DNA from: Paralvinella palmiformis
Lineage: Eukaryota > Annelida > Polychaeta > Terebellida > Alvinellidae
Assembly (NCBI GenBank): GCA_025642065.1
Contig: JAODUP010000126.1
Span: forward strand, 128,501 to 192,500
Length of the DNA stretch: 64,000 bases
Direction of reading: 5' to 3'
In this document: positions 34,656 through 45,935 of the stretch, one piece after another
Position numbering within the stretch: the first letter of the stretch is position 1
Layout: every line of letters starts with the position of its first letter
The notes under the pieces: model-generated
Database searches by the model: none
The model's input: the letters and a program-made list of their open reading frames with translations, nothing else
What the model was told of the DNA's origin: nothing
Made by a program: the position numbers and the translations under genes

Positions 34656-34899
34656 GACACAGCTCTGCACGATTCGACCCGATCTGGCTTGCCCAATATT
34701 CGTAAGGATGATACCCGATTGCTGTTCGGGATCTGAATTTCCGCGCAATTAAAATATGCACGTATCGTGATGTGTTTAGTGTTTAATAACATCACCATCT
34801 TTTAAAAACTTAATGTACAAAATAACAAGAATTTGCCAAAAATGTTTTAATAGTAAAAGCTTCGGATGAGCCAGCTGATTTCTCCACAGATCAGATAAT

Positions 34900-35110
34900 A
34901 TGTGTCGGATGACACCAGCTCGGCTCCTAAACAAAGCAATAACCTCATGGATTGCATTAAAAAAGCCATTTGTTGTTATCGAGGGGACCGATTTTTTTAT
35001 ACCGGAATTATGCAAATTCCATGCAAATTCTACTACAATGATTACCGCGACGTTGCAAGCGTAACACCGAAGCGTTGCATTATGGGAGCTTGTAGACAAC
35101 AATCTGCCTC
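34900..35110. promoter_or_regulatory. Candidate SOX/POU-type enhancer
   Basis: Two perfect octamers ATGCAAAT (35010-35017 and 35021-35028) are spaced 11 bp start to start. Around them are SOX-like ACAAAG (34931), ATTTGTTGTTAT (34968) and ACAATG (35035). POU and SOX factors bind such pairs cooperatively in neural and stem-cell enhancers. The block is free of repeats in a repeat-rich area. A regulatory role is inference from motif content only. Confidence 0.35.
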
Positions 35111-35252
35111 ATTAAGCCTCAGCTACGAGGTCCAAGATAAACGAATACGCGAGTAGAGGCACATCAGAGAGAGTTCATCAAAATAAAAGACAAACAATAC
35201 CACAAAAACACGCGCGTTTTTTTCTAACAGAATCAATTCAAATTCGTATAAA

Positions 35253-35410
35253 ACTCACTCACTCACTCACTCACTCACTCACTCACTCACTCACTCACTC
35301 ACTCACTCACTAACTCACTAACTCACTCACTCACTCACTCACTCACTCACTCACTCACTCACTCACTTCCACACACCCACTCACTCACTTCCACACACCC
35401 ACAGACACAC
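35253..35410. repeat. CACT tetranucleotide array
   Basis: About 115 bp of CACT units with CTAA variants, followed by two copies of a CACTTCCACACACC unit. This is the same motif as the SINE C tail, but no tRNA-like head was found next to it. Confidence 0.95.
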
Positions 35411-35490
35411 ACACCCAATGTTTTTATTTTAATTAAATCGCTTTAGTGAGTCCATACTGAGTTAGTGTACATTCTCTTTGTTACGAAAAA

Positions 35491-36108
35491 AACTGTAATG
35501 TTTGTTAACACGCTGAGGCTATATATATAGGGCTTGAATTTTCACTTAGGTTAGAGAAGAACTTCGACGCCAGACCAGTCGGACGTGTATTGATACATGG
35601 TTCATATAGGTAGGATTTATTCAGTTATTCGAACCCAGAATAAAGCTGAAGTCAGCATCTGAGGTGTCGAAATGTTTTATATACAGGTTTCTTTTGGATC
35701 ACAGAAAATTACTGTTTAATGTAAACTGTGGTGTCAAAATAGTTTATGATATGTATGTAGCAAGTCACCATTGAACCACACGCACGTGTTGTTTGTTGCG
35801 AGCTGTGGTATCAAATGGTATGTTTTGACGTGCTTCCGCTTTTTGTACGTAGCCTGCATGTAGCCGCTTTCCTGTGGCGGATGACATATTTGTCGCGTAC
35901 GAAAAGTGAATTAGCTGGTTCCCACAGGCTGATGAGTAGACCAGACACATGCTTAGGTATACGCACACATCTATCAATATGTGGAGGTATGGAACATTTA
36001 TTTTTAGATTAATGTATGTATAGTTGTATTTAGATTTATGGAGGTAGGTTTCGAAGGATGTTTAGATATGTTGATGCTCTGTGCCTGTTGCCTCTTACTA
36101 TGTACCCT

Positions 36109-36112
<4 letters not shown>
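35491..36112 (+). repeat. Dispersed family D, copy 2
   Basis: Near-identical direct copy of 22700-23325 over about 620 bp, differing by scattered substitutions and small indels (for example GTGGCGGATGACATA versus GTGGGCGTGACATA). Both end at ACCCTA-AACA followed by an AC array. The similarity implies a recent duplication or transposition. Confidence 0.93.
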
Positions 36113-36171
<59 letters not shown>

Positions 36172-36172
36172 T
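36111..36172. repeat. AC + TA microsatellite at family D end
   Basis: AC array of 50 bp followed by TA. It marks the D terminus as in copy 1. Confidence 0.95.
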
Positions 36173-36620
36173 GGGGGCAATATATACATTATTTTACAAT
36201 CAGATGATATAAGTTTACATGTTATGAACTGACCTTATTTGTTCTAAAATGTCAGTAATAAGACAACCACACATAGTCTTTATGTCGGTAAATATTGACT
36301 GGTGGGGGAGGTATGGGGGGGCAAGGGACGATAACAGATTTATGTTGTCATTTTTCTCTATATTGATGTTGACATAAACAACATCAATAATCTTCATTAT
36401 CTCTTTGTGTAGGAAGATATCGTGGCTAATATTTCTCTTAAAGCTTCATATAGACACTATGACCCCATCTGTTTCTTTTGGCATAAATTCTAACATCTAA
36501 AGTGTGTGTGTGTGTGTTAGTGTATGTGTTACATATAATAGAGGCGTGGGCTCAGGTTTTTGTGATGTCCATAAATCTGATAGAATTGTGACCAAATGAC
36601 TACTGCCTAAATAGAAAACA

Positions 36621-36645
36621 TATATATATATATATATATATATAA
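36621..36645. repeat. TA microsatellite
   Basis: TA array. Confidence 0.9.
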
Positions 36646-36691
36646 AGGTTGCCAATTATTCTGGATCTATCCGATGGGCTACTCTTGATAA

Positions 36692-36699
36692 TGATGATG

Positions 36700-36734
<35 letters not shown>
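36692..36734. repeat. AAT array, LINE 3' tail
   Basis: AAT array directly at the 3' end of the minus-strand LINE. On the LINE strand it reads as an ATT tail, as in several LINE clades. Confidence 0.85.
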
Positions 36735-36735
<1 letters not shown>

Positions 36736-37285
36736 TATATTTAATAAAGCGCCCTTACTAGCAGGAGCCATTCAAAGGCGCTGCACAAATAATATGTTAT
36801 ATAATAATACCCCAAATAATGTCTGTAAAAACCCTGTAATGATTTAAAAGATAATAATTATTTATCTGTGAAAGCGACTTTAAATAGGTGTGTTTTTAGA
36901 AGAGACTTAAAATTTCCAAGAGACGACGCATTTATAATATCTGCCAGCAACCTTTTCCACAAAGTGGGGGGGGGCTGCACCACTAAACGCACCATCACCA
37001 TATGACTTGAGCCGAGACACTGGCACCTGCATTAGTATCTGACTGGATGACCTGACATGGAGTTACAATAGTCTACACGAGATGTAACAAAGGCATGAAC
37101 TACAGTTACAAGTGATTCTTGTGTCAAGAATGCTTTTAAACAGTGGATGTTCTTAAGATGGTAGTAGGCAGCTCGGCATACTGATGTGACATGTTCATGC
37201 ATGTTAATACATTGGTCAAAAATAACCCCTATATTTTTACTGACCCATTAGGGGTAATCGAAGATGTACCCATCTGTAAAGCTGT
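36735..37285 (-). pseudogene. LINE (CR1/L2-like) remnant with internal deletion
   Basis: The minus strand reads SSITPNGSVKNIGVIFDQ, VCRAAYYHLKNIHCLKAFL, TVVHAFVTSRVDYCNSMSG, then after a deletion SRLKSYGDGAFSGAAP and, in another frame, LGNFKSLLKTHLFKV followed by a stop. These are the standard C-terminal reverse transcriptase blocks. The missing part between CNSMSG and SRLKSYGD normally spans about 90 residues. The 3' UTR carries AGCGCCTTTGAATGGCTCCT, shared with 8282-8345, and ends in an ATT tail. The element is 5'-truncated at a GAGT array (37283-37320). Confidence 0.9.
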
Positions 37286-37344
37286 GAGTGAGTAAATAGT
37301 GAGTGAGTGAGTGAATCAGGTAGTGAGGTAGTGATTGAGTCAGA

Positions 37345-37410
37345 CAATCAGTTAGTCATTCAGTCAGTCAGTCAGTCAGTCATTCAGTCAGTCAGACAGA
37401 CAGACATAAA
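37345..37410. repeat. CAGT/GACA tetranucleotide array
   Basis: Imperfect CAGT array turning into GACA. Confidence 0.9.
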
Positions 37411-38465
37411 GACTACTATCTAGAGGCATGTGATGTTCAGACCATAGTATTTTTAAATGAACAACCCGGCGCACCACCAGCTGCAGAAAAGGGTGCTCTT
37501 TGTATAGAAGTGTGTATGGATTTTTTCTATTTATACAAATATTAAAACCTATGACGTACTGTTGTTTTTCATTACTTTGTTAATGCTAGGATATATTTAA
37601 TTAAGAATTATTGGTTAACTTGAATAAATATCGAGTTTTATATCTATATCTGTTTGATAATAAACACATTTCTTTGTTATAGTTAAAAACTCCTGAAACT
37701 AATTATATCTCTGGAAACAGTGAATGTGTTGGTTTTAAAATTATGAACAATATCAACAACAACAAACAATATCAAAATGCTTATATATATATATATATAT
37801 ATATATAATGGTTGAAATGCATCAAATGTTTTTATACAAATTTATAAAACCCACATCATTTTGATGTAAGTAAGAATACGAAACTATACATTAAATCCGT
37901 CCTCTGTGTGTGTGTGTGTGTCGTAAGTGCACATAATTTGCCAGAGAAGTGGATGAAGGCGGATGATGAATGACCTTGCCGTGTATGACAAGGTCACAAG
38001 TGGCCGTGGATTGGTGAGTGCCAGAGACGATGGTACATTATATATTGTGATTGATTAACACGTATTATCGCCACGGGACGTACTATGTACTATCATAGAC
38101 AGATCTCTCACTCTCTACAAAACATCCCCTCTCTCTCTATAACTGATAGTTATATTATACTGAACGATTGATTTACGGCAAGGATTTGTAAATGTTTCCC
38201 AAGTGAATAAGATTGTCTTAGTACCTGATCATGTGTCATTTATATATAAATGTTCGTGTGTGTGTGTGCGCGCGCGCGGGGGGCGGGGGGCGGCGATGTA
38301 AAACAACGTTGGCATAATATTAGTCCATAAATGATATTTATGTATATACTTGGTATATACGTGTATGTGGTATTAGTTTAGAAAGCTGAAACATTTCTAT
38401 TCCCGTAGTTTCTAGGCATCCTTCAATAATACGTTTACATAACTCGCCCTTCTATAAGGCAAAAT
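37411..38465. other. Non-coding with TA, GT and G-rich runs
   Basis: TA array (37783-37806), GT array (37903-37921), and a GT/GC run leading into G-rich GGGGGGCGGGGGGCGGCG (38255-38294). No exon recognised. Confidence 0.7.
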
Positions 38466-38660
38466 GGGGCAACTCTGATTTAACTGGTAGGGCGTTCGAG
38501 TTCAAATCTCGGCGTGAGCATGTCTGAAGGGTGCTTCATCTTTCGCTTCAGCTCATTACCTTTGGAGGTCGCTCGGCCCATTTAGCTTACCTTGTGGACA
38601 AAAGTGGCCGTAAAACATCAAACATCATCATCACCATCATCATCATCATCATCATCATCT
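38466..38660 (+). mobile_element. SINE family B, diverged head
   Basis: GAGTTCAAATCTCGGCGTGA (B box), TCTGAAGGGTGCTTCATCTT, CATTACCTTTGGAGGTCGCT and GTGGCCGTAAAACATCAAA are followed by a CAT array. The A-box region is shortened. Confidence 0.88.
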
Positions 38661-38951
38661 AGAGGGTACACAATGTACAGAATGAATCACAATGGATGAT
38701 ATAAAATGTTCAGGTCATATAAACTTCTCCTGCCTTCTTCAGCCGATATCATTCACAGACACGCCATCCAAAATCCCACCTCCCAAGCCGTGCCGTTCTT
38801 CAGATCTGGGCGCCATCTACCGGGAATCCGGATGAGAATAATCCGGGCCGAGGTCACGAAGCCGAAAGTTGAATGTGGCCATTTGGCGCGATTTAACCAA
38901 AAAGAAAAGGCTCCCGAAAGTTTGAGTGATTGGTCCGTTTTTGCCGTTCTT

Positions 38952-38953
38952 GG

Positions 38954-39012
<59 letters not shown>

Positions 39013-39060
39013 ATTGTTGTCGTCGTCGTTGTTGTTGTTGTTGTTGTTGCTGCAGTTATT
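38952..39060. repeat. GTT trinucleotide array (about 100 bp)
   Basis: GTT repeats with one GTCGTC interruption. All six frames are open through it (poly-V, poly-L, poly-C, poly-N, poly-T), so none is evidence for a protein. Confidence 0.97.
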
Positions 39061-40421
39061 GTCGTTGACGATGAGAACATTTGGCAGAGAAAGACACTCG
39101 CGAGGAACATCGATCATCGGAATAAGTGCTCCATCTTCGCGCATTTCACGGCCTCGCTATCGACTGGGTTTCAAGTCGAGGCTCGTTTATAACTAGGAGA
39201 TGAAGCGAAAACAAAAAAAAAAAAACCCTAAAAAACGTAGGAAATTCCTTTTTTCCTTTACCGTTACATTTTTCTTCTTCTCCTCTATTTCTTTCCGCTT
39301 ATTTTCTCCCTTTCTCGTCCATTTCTGTCAGGTCTTCGTATCATTTCATTTCCACATTTCTTCCAATTGTTTTCAGTCGACAAAAGACGTCAGAGATGAC
39401 GATTCTAGTTTGAGTCGTGAAGCCGATACACCGCGAAACGAGAGCGCATCGATGTTAGTCACGTGACGAAAAGGAGGGCCGGGGGGTAGGTGAGGGGGGC
39501 GGGGGTCGAATTAGCGCTGACGTCTTCACACGACGCCGTCTCTAGATGTGGAGTTTTTGTCGGGATGGATCCAGACGAGGTTACGGCAGGGACATCTCTC
39601 ATCGGGCCGTTACTTTGATCCGTCTAGAACTGTCACCGCGGTGATAGAGCTGTCGTCGATAAAATTTCTCTCTTGATGAAATAATATTCCATCAAATAAA
39701 TTAAATGCTTTGACCTCGTCGTCACTTGGTGGCGCTGCGAGCAGGTCATCCTATCAGAGAGGGGTTTGGTGGTGATAGCGGTGAGGGGGGTTGGGGGTGG
39801 GGGGTGGAGGGGCGACTAGAGACTTGTTATGGATGTTGATGGATGACAGACTGCCAAATGTTGATAAATAGAGAGTGAATCTTCTTTCAGGAGTGGCTAT
39901 CATTGTACATCAGTGACAGCACTTCATCATGTTGCTGCTATATAGTCGGACTGTTGAAGACAAACGTTTATTGGTCCATAAAACGGGGAGGGGAGAGGTT
40001 CAAAACTAGATACATCACACGATTATCATCATCCATAATTCATTCAACAAATAATTAATAAGGAAATGGATCCGATTGTTACCGAAATCTTGTATATTTT
40101 AGTCGACGGGTAGAATATGGCCGTTGTGGCTGAAAATGCCAGATCCTGAACTAAACACATTCTTTCCACAGATATAAATCATCTACCATCGTCACTAAAA
40201 TGGACAAAATATTGGAGAAAGGTTTCCCGTCCAAATATTTGGATGCGTGTAATGGAAGAAGAGTTGAAATGATGATCAGTCGGTATCTTATCAGCGAGAA
40301 AATTGATGACATATGTCCGTTATATTACTAGAATTAAAATAAAATAAAATAAAAGTTTCTGAAATGTTTATAAAAACGGCATTTTCTGTGGCGTGGAATT
40401 ATTATGCCAAATCTGTAAACG

Positions 40422-40455
<34 letters not shown>

Positions 40456-40570
40456 CGTTCGATCTATGATATGTTCTCATCTGAAACATATAGACCGACA
40501 AACTGAGGCCAGATGAATCACCCAGAACCCTATTGATAATGAGATTTAAGTCGGATGAATATGTGTGTGT
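39061..40570. other. Non-coding, mixed GC-rich and AT-rich
   Basis: 39380-39800 is CpG-rich with several G runs and holds a CTCF-like site. A TA array lies at 40423-40454. No coding exon recognised. It may be a distal regulatory or promoter region, unsupported by anything but composition. Confidence 0.4.
39722..39735 (+). promoter_or_regulatory. CTCF-like motif TCACTTGGTGGCGC
   Basis: Two mismatches from the CTCF core, inside a CpG-rich patch. Confidence 0.3.
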
Positions 40571-40574
40571 GTGT

Positions 40575-40650
40575 TAGGCCAGGATTTGAACTTCCGTGTT
40601 AGAGATCCGTGATAAACCACGCTACCAGTAATCCCATGATGACGCCTCTC
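40575..40650 (-). mobile_element. tRNA-like SINE head fragment
   Basis: GATTTGAACTTCCGTG and CCACGCTACCAGTAATCCCA read on the minus strand as a tRNA-like A/B box pair, similar to the SINE B head. Confidence 0.5.
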
Positions 40651-40944
40651 ACACCATCATTGTGTATACGGAGAACGTCGAGATGGATGGAAGAAGACAT
40701 AACGTGTAAACAAAATCAATGGACAACATCAGCTAATAGTCTACCAACAAATGTCTAGTTTACTATATTTAGTCAACATCTTGTATTACTAATCTAAGGA
40801 TGTTCTAAACACTTTCATCTTGTATCGCTACTCATCCCATGTTAGTTTATGAACCAGGATAACTTGAGGAAGAGTCTGGTCGTGTTTGTTTATGAACTTG
40901 AATTGAATGGACTTCGTCATTTCCAAATGGATATTCTGTAAAAG

Positions 40945-41178
40945 CTGAGTGAGTGAGAGAGTGAGTGAGTGAGTCAATGAGAGAATGCATAAAGCAGATA
41001 AGTGTGAGTGTGTGAGTGAGTGAGTGAGGCAGTGAGTGATTGAGAGATTGCATGCTTTGTTTGAAAATTTTACTGATCGAAATGGCGATTAAACATCCCG
41101 TGAACACAAGTAACACAGTGGGATTCGAATCACGATCAGGAGATATACGATGCTGGCCAGTACCAACTGCGCTACGTA
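40945..41178 (-). mobile_element. SINE family C with ACTC tail
   Basis: On the minus strand, a tRNA-like head (41110-41175, B box GTGATTCGAATCCC) is followed by a short body and a long ACTC-type tail (41045-40948). The same head-body-ACTC order occurs at 56995-57250 and inside both inverted-repeat arms. Confidence 0.7.
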
Positions 41179-41211
41179 AAGCCAAGCCAACACAAGAAAA
41201 TCCGACTATTG

Positions 41212-41278
41212 GTGAGTAGGTGGACTTGAACCCAGAAAATTTAGCCTTATAATCCGCCATACGCTACCACTTCACGTT
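41212..41278 (-). mobile_element. tRNA-like SINE head fragment
   Basis: GTGGACTTGAACCCAG and CGCCATACGCTACCACTT form an inverted B/A box pair on the minus strand, just upstream of another SINE head. Confidence 0.5.
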
Positions 41279-41524
41279 TATGTCCCATCTGGATAGGGCC
41301 CCTAAGATTAGAGTAAATAAAATAGACACCTAGTTATCATCCTCTGATTAGATCATTCCCTGACAATAACCATTATCTAAAGATGAGCCCTATCTCTGTG
41401 AACATCGCTGAGGAAGTACATATATATGTGACCTTGACACGTAAATAGCCTTTTAAGCCAAAAAGGTTGTCATCAGACCTAAGTCATCTGCGACCCCGAG
41501 GTGATGGCTAACTGACCGAGTGAT

Positions 41525-41770
41525 ATATTATTATTAAATTATTATTATTATTATCATACAACGTTCAAGTGGTAGTTATGGTCATAGCGCGGTGTTGGTG
41601 GTAGCAGTAATGGTGGTATTAGCGATGGTGGTATTGGTGGTATCTATGTTTGTAATCATCTGTTATGTTGTGTGTACCAGAACAAGGTTGATCCCGTCTT
41701 CAGACGAACAATGGTGATTAAGTCGCCAAATAAATGATTTATTATTATTATTATTATTATTATTATAGTG
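41525..41770. repeat. ATT arrays and GGTGGT-rich stretch
   Basis: ATT arrays at 41529-41553 and 41739-41766, with a purine-rich GTGGTATT repeat region (41595-41650) between them. Confidence 0.85.
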
Positions 41771-41948
41771 ATGGGGTAATTGGAACGGTGTTGTTCATCG
41801 ATATGACACTATTTTAGAAAACATTAAAAATATTTAGAGATATAGAGACGTAATTACTTGTACCTAGAGATAACTCTATGGAATGATGTTAACGGTTCCT
41901 CAGTTCAATGTTCCATCTGCCATGTGTTCAGATACTTCAGTCTATTAC

Positions 41949-42421
41949 AGCCCAGCATTCTCAGAGGCCAATATTCCGATAGCCTAATGTTATGAGATCC
42001 AACAATAGCCCAATGTTCCGTCAACCCGATGTTTTAACAACACATCATTCTGGCAGTTCAATGTTCTGGCAGCCTAGTGTTGCGGAAGCCCAATGTTCTA
42101 ACAGCCCAATATTCCGACAGCACAGAATTTTGAAAGCCTAACCTTCAGACAGCTCAATGTTCTGATAGTCCAATGCTCGGCCAGTCTACTTTTGTGTGAG
42201 CCCCATATTTGACAGCCCACTGTTCCAAAAGTACGATGTACAGACATCCCAATGTTGACACACTCCGTTGTTCTGAGAAAACAGTGTTCCGACATCCCTA
42301 TTATATAACATCCCAGAATTATGACAGCGCAGTGTTCTGACTGCCTTATGTTCTAACAGTCCAATGTTCTAACAGTCCAATGTTCTATCTAACTAGGTTT
42401 TTGACAGCCCAGTATTCTAAC
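41949..42421 (+). repeat. Degenerate 16-bp satellite, about 30 units
   Basis: The consensus unit is AGCCCAATGTTCTGAC. About 30 consecutive units can be laid end to end, most conserving AGYCCA and TGTTC, with rare one-base length changes. Unit divergence is high (roughly 20-40%), so the array is old. It is not coding: 16 is not a multiple of three and the frames carry stops. Confidence 0.88.
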
Positions 42422-42759
42422 AGCTACTGAGCTACGTGTTTTGACGTAATAGTCTTTTTAGCGTTATGCATGTGGCTTGCGGCGTAGTATAGAATATTAT
42501 AAACCTTCTGGCTGTGTAGAGTTCTCTATAAATATGGCATGTCCGATTGCACACGGGATAATGTCGCACACAGCAAGTGTTAATATTCCATGTTCTAAAA
42601 GCCCACAACAAAGGTATCTGAAGTATCGACAACCATCACGCTTCCTTGTGTTAAAAAATCATTACTTTCACACTCAAAGCTCCTTAATAGTCCGATAACC
42701 TCAGATCTTCGGAGAAAAGTTGCAAGAAAGCGGGAAGACCTGGCGCCGAACGTCTTTGA

Positions 42760-43740
42760 CGGTTCACTTTGAAATATACAGGGAACTATGTAAAAAAATT
42801 AATACACTTTTATTTGAAGAGAAGTGTTTCTTTTCGGCAACTACAGAGAAATGTGGAAAAGATCAAAAGAAACCCGACGGTTAGTGATTCAAATGTAAAT
42901 CTATCACATTTGACCTCCATTGGACTTCCGGCGGAGATAAGTTCAGCAATTTCTTCATGAGCCAAATAATAATCATTAGGAATAATATTGTCGTGAATGT
43001 AGACATTATGTCTAGTGGGAAAATTATCAACATTAATATTCAGGTGGAAAAAATAACCATCACTAAATCTGCTCCAAAAGTCATTTAACTTTGATCCAGT
43101 CTCAAGTTAGCTTGTGAAGAAATATGTGGATCAATTTCTGCCACAGATAACAGCCAGCAAAGATATGGCATTAGCTGAGTCTGTGATGCTGTTGTGTTTG
43201 AACTCGAGCTACATCATTTCGATGGTCAAGAGATCTGAATTGGATACCGAAAATGTAAGGAATCATCATCTTGTGGTTAGCTTTCCCTTTAGCACCAAAC
43301 TTATTGAGACGGTAGTATTTGAAACGGAATGATTTATCTGTCCGTCTACCGTAAAGAACATTAAAAAGAAACTGCTCTCATAGAAGTGGATGCTCTCACA
43401 GAAGTGGATGCTCTCATAGAAGTGGATGCTCTTACAGAAATGGATGCTCTCACAGAAGTGGAGAACGACATTCCTGAGATTCTTGATAAAATATCCACAA
43501 TTGTTTTCCATGTATGTTGTTGTCTTTGATGTAATTGATCGCCCACCGGACTGTACAATTGAAACGTTTATAATATTTCTCTGACATCAAGGAAAGGTGA
43601 ACAACGTTCGTTGGATGAAGAAAGTCGTTCCTTTGCAGACAGAATTCGGTGTTATTCAGTCTCAGGTAAAAGCACATAGGCAGGTGCGCGTCTTCGTTCT
43701 GATGTAACACAACGATACTTCTCAGGAACAAAAAGATGTC
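42760..43740. other. Unidentified open-frame region
   Basis: Several frames of 60-93 codons cluster here: 42769-42960 (+), 43114-43332 (+, KKYVDQFLPQITASKDMAL, MLLCLNSSYIISMVKRSELD) and 43450-43731 (-, FYLRLNNTEFCLQRNDFL, YYKRFNCTVRWAINYIKDN). The plus-strand pieces have protein-like composition. No family was recognised on either strand. It may be a decayed transposon or gene, and frames on both strands mean at least part is chance. Confidence 0.25.
43374..43463 (+). repeat. 18-bp tandem repeat x5
   Basis: Unit CTCTCATAGAAGTGGATG. 18 bp keeps a frame open; the plus strand gives ALTEVD repeats that lead into LTEVENDIPEILDKISTIVF. This lies inside the unidentified open region. Confidence 0.9.
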
Positions 43741-44234
43741 ACCGCATCAAAAAGCTTAACAATAAATATCATCGTTATACCGATTACACGTACTTTATAC
43801 AACTTTAAAGTCACGTGATCAGTGGATTGAGAGAACGGATAAACAGTTAAATTATATTTGTAAATCTTGGTATTACTAAAACAAATTTAAACATCCGTAA
43901 CTTCCTGATCGGACTATGGGAACTAATTCTATTAACTCCTCCCCCCCCCGTCTGTCTCATGAACCGCCTCTAACGAGTAATGACCTCTGCTGCCCGATTG
44001 GTATCAAACATTGGTATATGGTAAAGTAGGAAGATCTATTACTGCTGATTTCCTGTATGTGTCAGATCTCTGTACAACATCATATTTCCTATATTTAAAG
44101 TACTGAGTGGGATAGTATCGTTGTATATAAACAATATCAAATTTATTAACAGATAAATCTTTCTAAAGATCAGCTCTCAGACTGTGGAATTATATACTAA
44201 ACGAAACTGTACTCTAAGGACACCGATAACATAT

Positions 44235-44360
44235 GTTCGGTCACAGACCTTTAGCATTCGAGTTCAAATCCCGGCCTGGCTGTGTCTCATGGGTGTTTCA
44301 ACGTTTAGTTCGCCTGTTTACATTTGGAGATAAATCGCCCCAGTTGCCTACCGTGGTCAC
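44235..44360 (+). mobile_element. Diverged tRNA-derived SINE (B-like)
   Basis: B-box-like GAGTTCAAATCCCGGCC, then TCTCATGGGTGTTTCA and TTTACATTTGGAGATAAATC, aligning loosely with the SINE B body. Confidence 0.55.
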
Positions 44361-44439
44361 CGAAGTGCATTAAGAAAATATACATTAGATCATAGGTCAA
44401 TGAGTGACTACGTTATACACTCTCGGTGCCGATCATCCG

Positions 44440-44525
44440 GGACATTGCGTTGACACAGGGTTTTGATCTCACGACCTGTAGGTCAGAATGCAGCACACTA
44501 CCGACTTTGTCACGGGAGCGTCAGA
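44440..44525 (-). mobile_element. tRNA-like SINE head fragment
   Basis: GTTTTGATCTCACGACCTGT and AGCACACTACCGACTTTGTC read on the minus strand as a tRNA-like B/A box pair. Confidence 0.45.
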
Positions 44526-45828
44526 TCAACATTAACTGATGAAATTCCACTTCCGGCTACCCACTTAATAAAATATAATTCCTTCAAACCTCTGATATAT
44601 GATCCGATATATGTCTCCATTCAGATTTCCCACCAACAATAGATCATTCCTCAGACGTTGAAAGAAAATACAGCACACATATCTCGTATGTGGAGTACGA
44701 CATCTAGCGTCAGCGAGAAGAACTAAATTAGTGGAGCATATCGCTCCACAAGCCGGAATTTCTATACTCGACATCTGTCAGAGATGATAAATAAATAATG
44801 ACTTACATCTGAGATTTAATTGTAATGTACTATATCAATACACATTTAAATTAACTAGGATAATTGATAATCATAATTGGGAATAAACGCAAGCAAGAGT
44901 TTGAAGCTAAGTTTATGTCTGTGATAATCATTTCAAACATTGTAAGCATTTCATGAAGACGTGTTCTTTTTATATCAGTCAATCTATTGTATTCTTGGTA
45001 TCTTTATTGATGTATATCTTGTATAGGCTATTGACATTAATCCCGGCTTAAGGCCATATTGGTCACATGGTGCTTGGTGTCGGGAACTTCCCGAGGGGAG
45101 TATTTATTTTCACAAAGGCCTGTAGGCCTACTCGACATCCGATGAAGACGATGATTATTGAACTCACGGTTATTCGACATTGTGTTTGGAAGAGAATGCG
45201 ATAAATAATTGTCCCCCGTCAAGTTGCTGGCCTCATTGTTCTAATTAATAAAATTGAGCTTAGTTTAACAGAGGATGACAGCGAGGGAGCCAGTCTTCCT
45301 GGGAGATCTCCCAAACAGTTTAATACTTACTGAGCTAGTACTTTGGCTTCGTTGTCGTAATATAGCTGGGATGTCAAAGTTAAAGGCCAAGGCTGCCCTA
45401 ATTAGCAGGTAACTGTGATAAAGTACAATTCTATATTTATGTCACGGTTAAAACAAAGCTTGATTTTTATTTAAACGTTTTTAGTTCGGATTATTGTATT
45501 TAAATCCGTTTTTATTCCTAAGGACTTCAGTGAAAATGAATACTGAGTATCGTGCTCGTATATTGTTAACTCATTAACAATGGTTGATTAAATGAAGTAA
45601 ATCTGTTTGGGGGGGGGGATTATTGACTCCTATTTTTTTATAGCTATTTAAACCCGATTTAAATCAAATGATTTAAATAAAACAACGTTAAAAATTAGAA
45701 ATATTCTCTTCAGCCATACACACTTGTTTATGAATTATATATTTATATCATATCGTATAATGCACGTAGTTCTGACACACATACTATAATCAGCATCAGT
45801 GAATATGGGTGTGTTTTTATGTGACTTG
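44526..45828. other. Non-coding stretch
   Basis: No repeat family or exon recognised. A G tract lies at 45610-45618. Confidence 0.6.
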
Positions 45829-45935
45829 CATCTATGTAGATATATGTATGCAAATATGACATCTATGTAGATATATGTATGCAAATATGACATCTATGTA
45901 GATATATGTATGTAAATATGACATCTATGTATGTT
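45829..45935 (+). repeat. 31-bp tandem repeat, 3.4 units
   Basis: Unit CATCTATGTAGATATATGTA followed by TGCAAATATGA. It directly precedes the YqaJ-like pseudogene. Confidence 0.95.

Noticed and set aside
35254..35368. CRISPR-like array
   Set aside because: A simple CACT tetranucleotide array in a eukaryotic genome with no repeat-spacer alternation.
38706..39196. Long open frames with poly-Cys, poly-Val, poly-Leu, poly-Asn or poly-Thr
   Set aside because: All frames are kept open by the GTT array on both strands, and flanking residues show no family.
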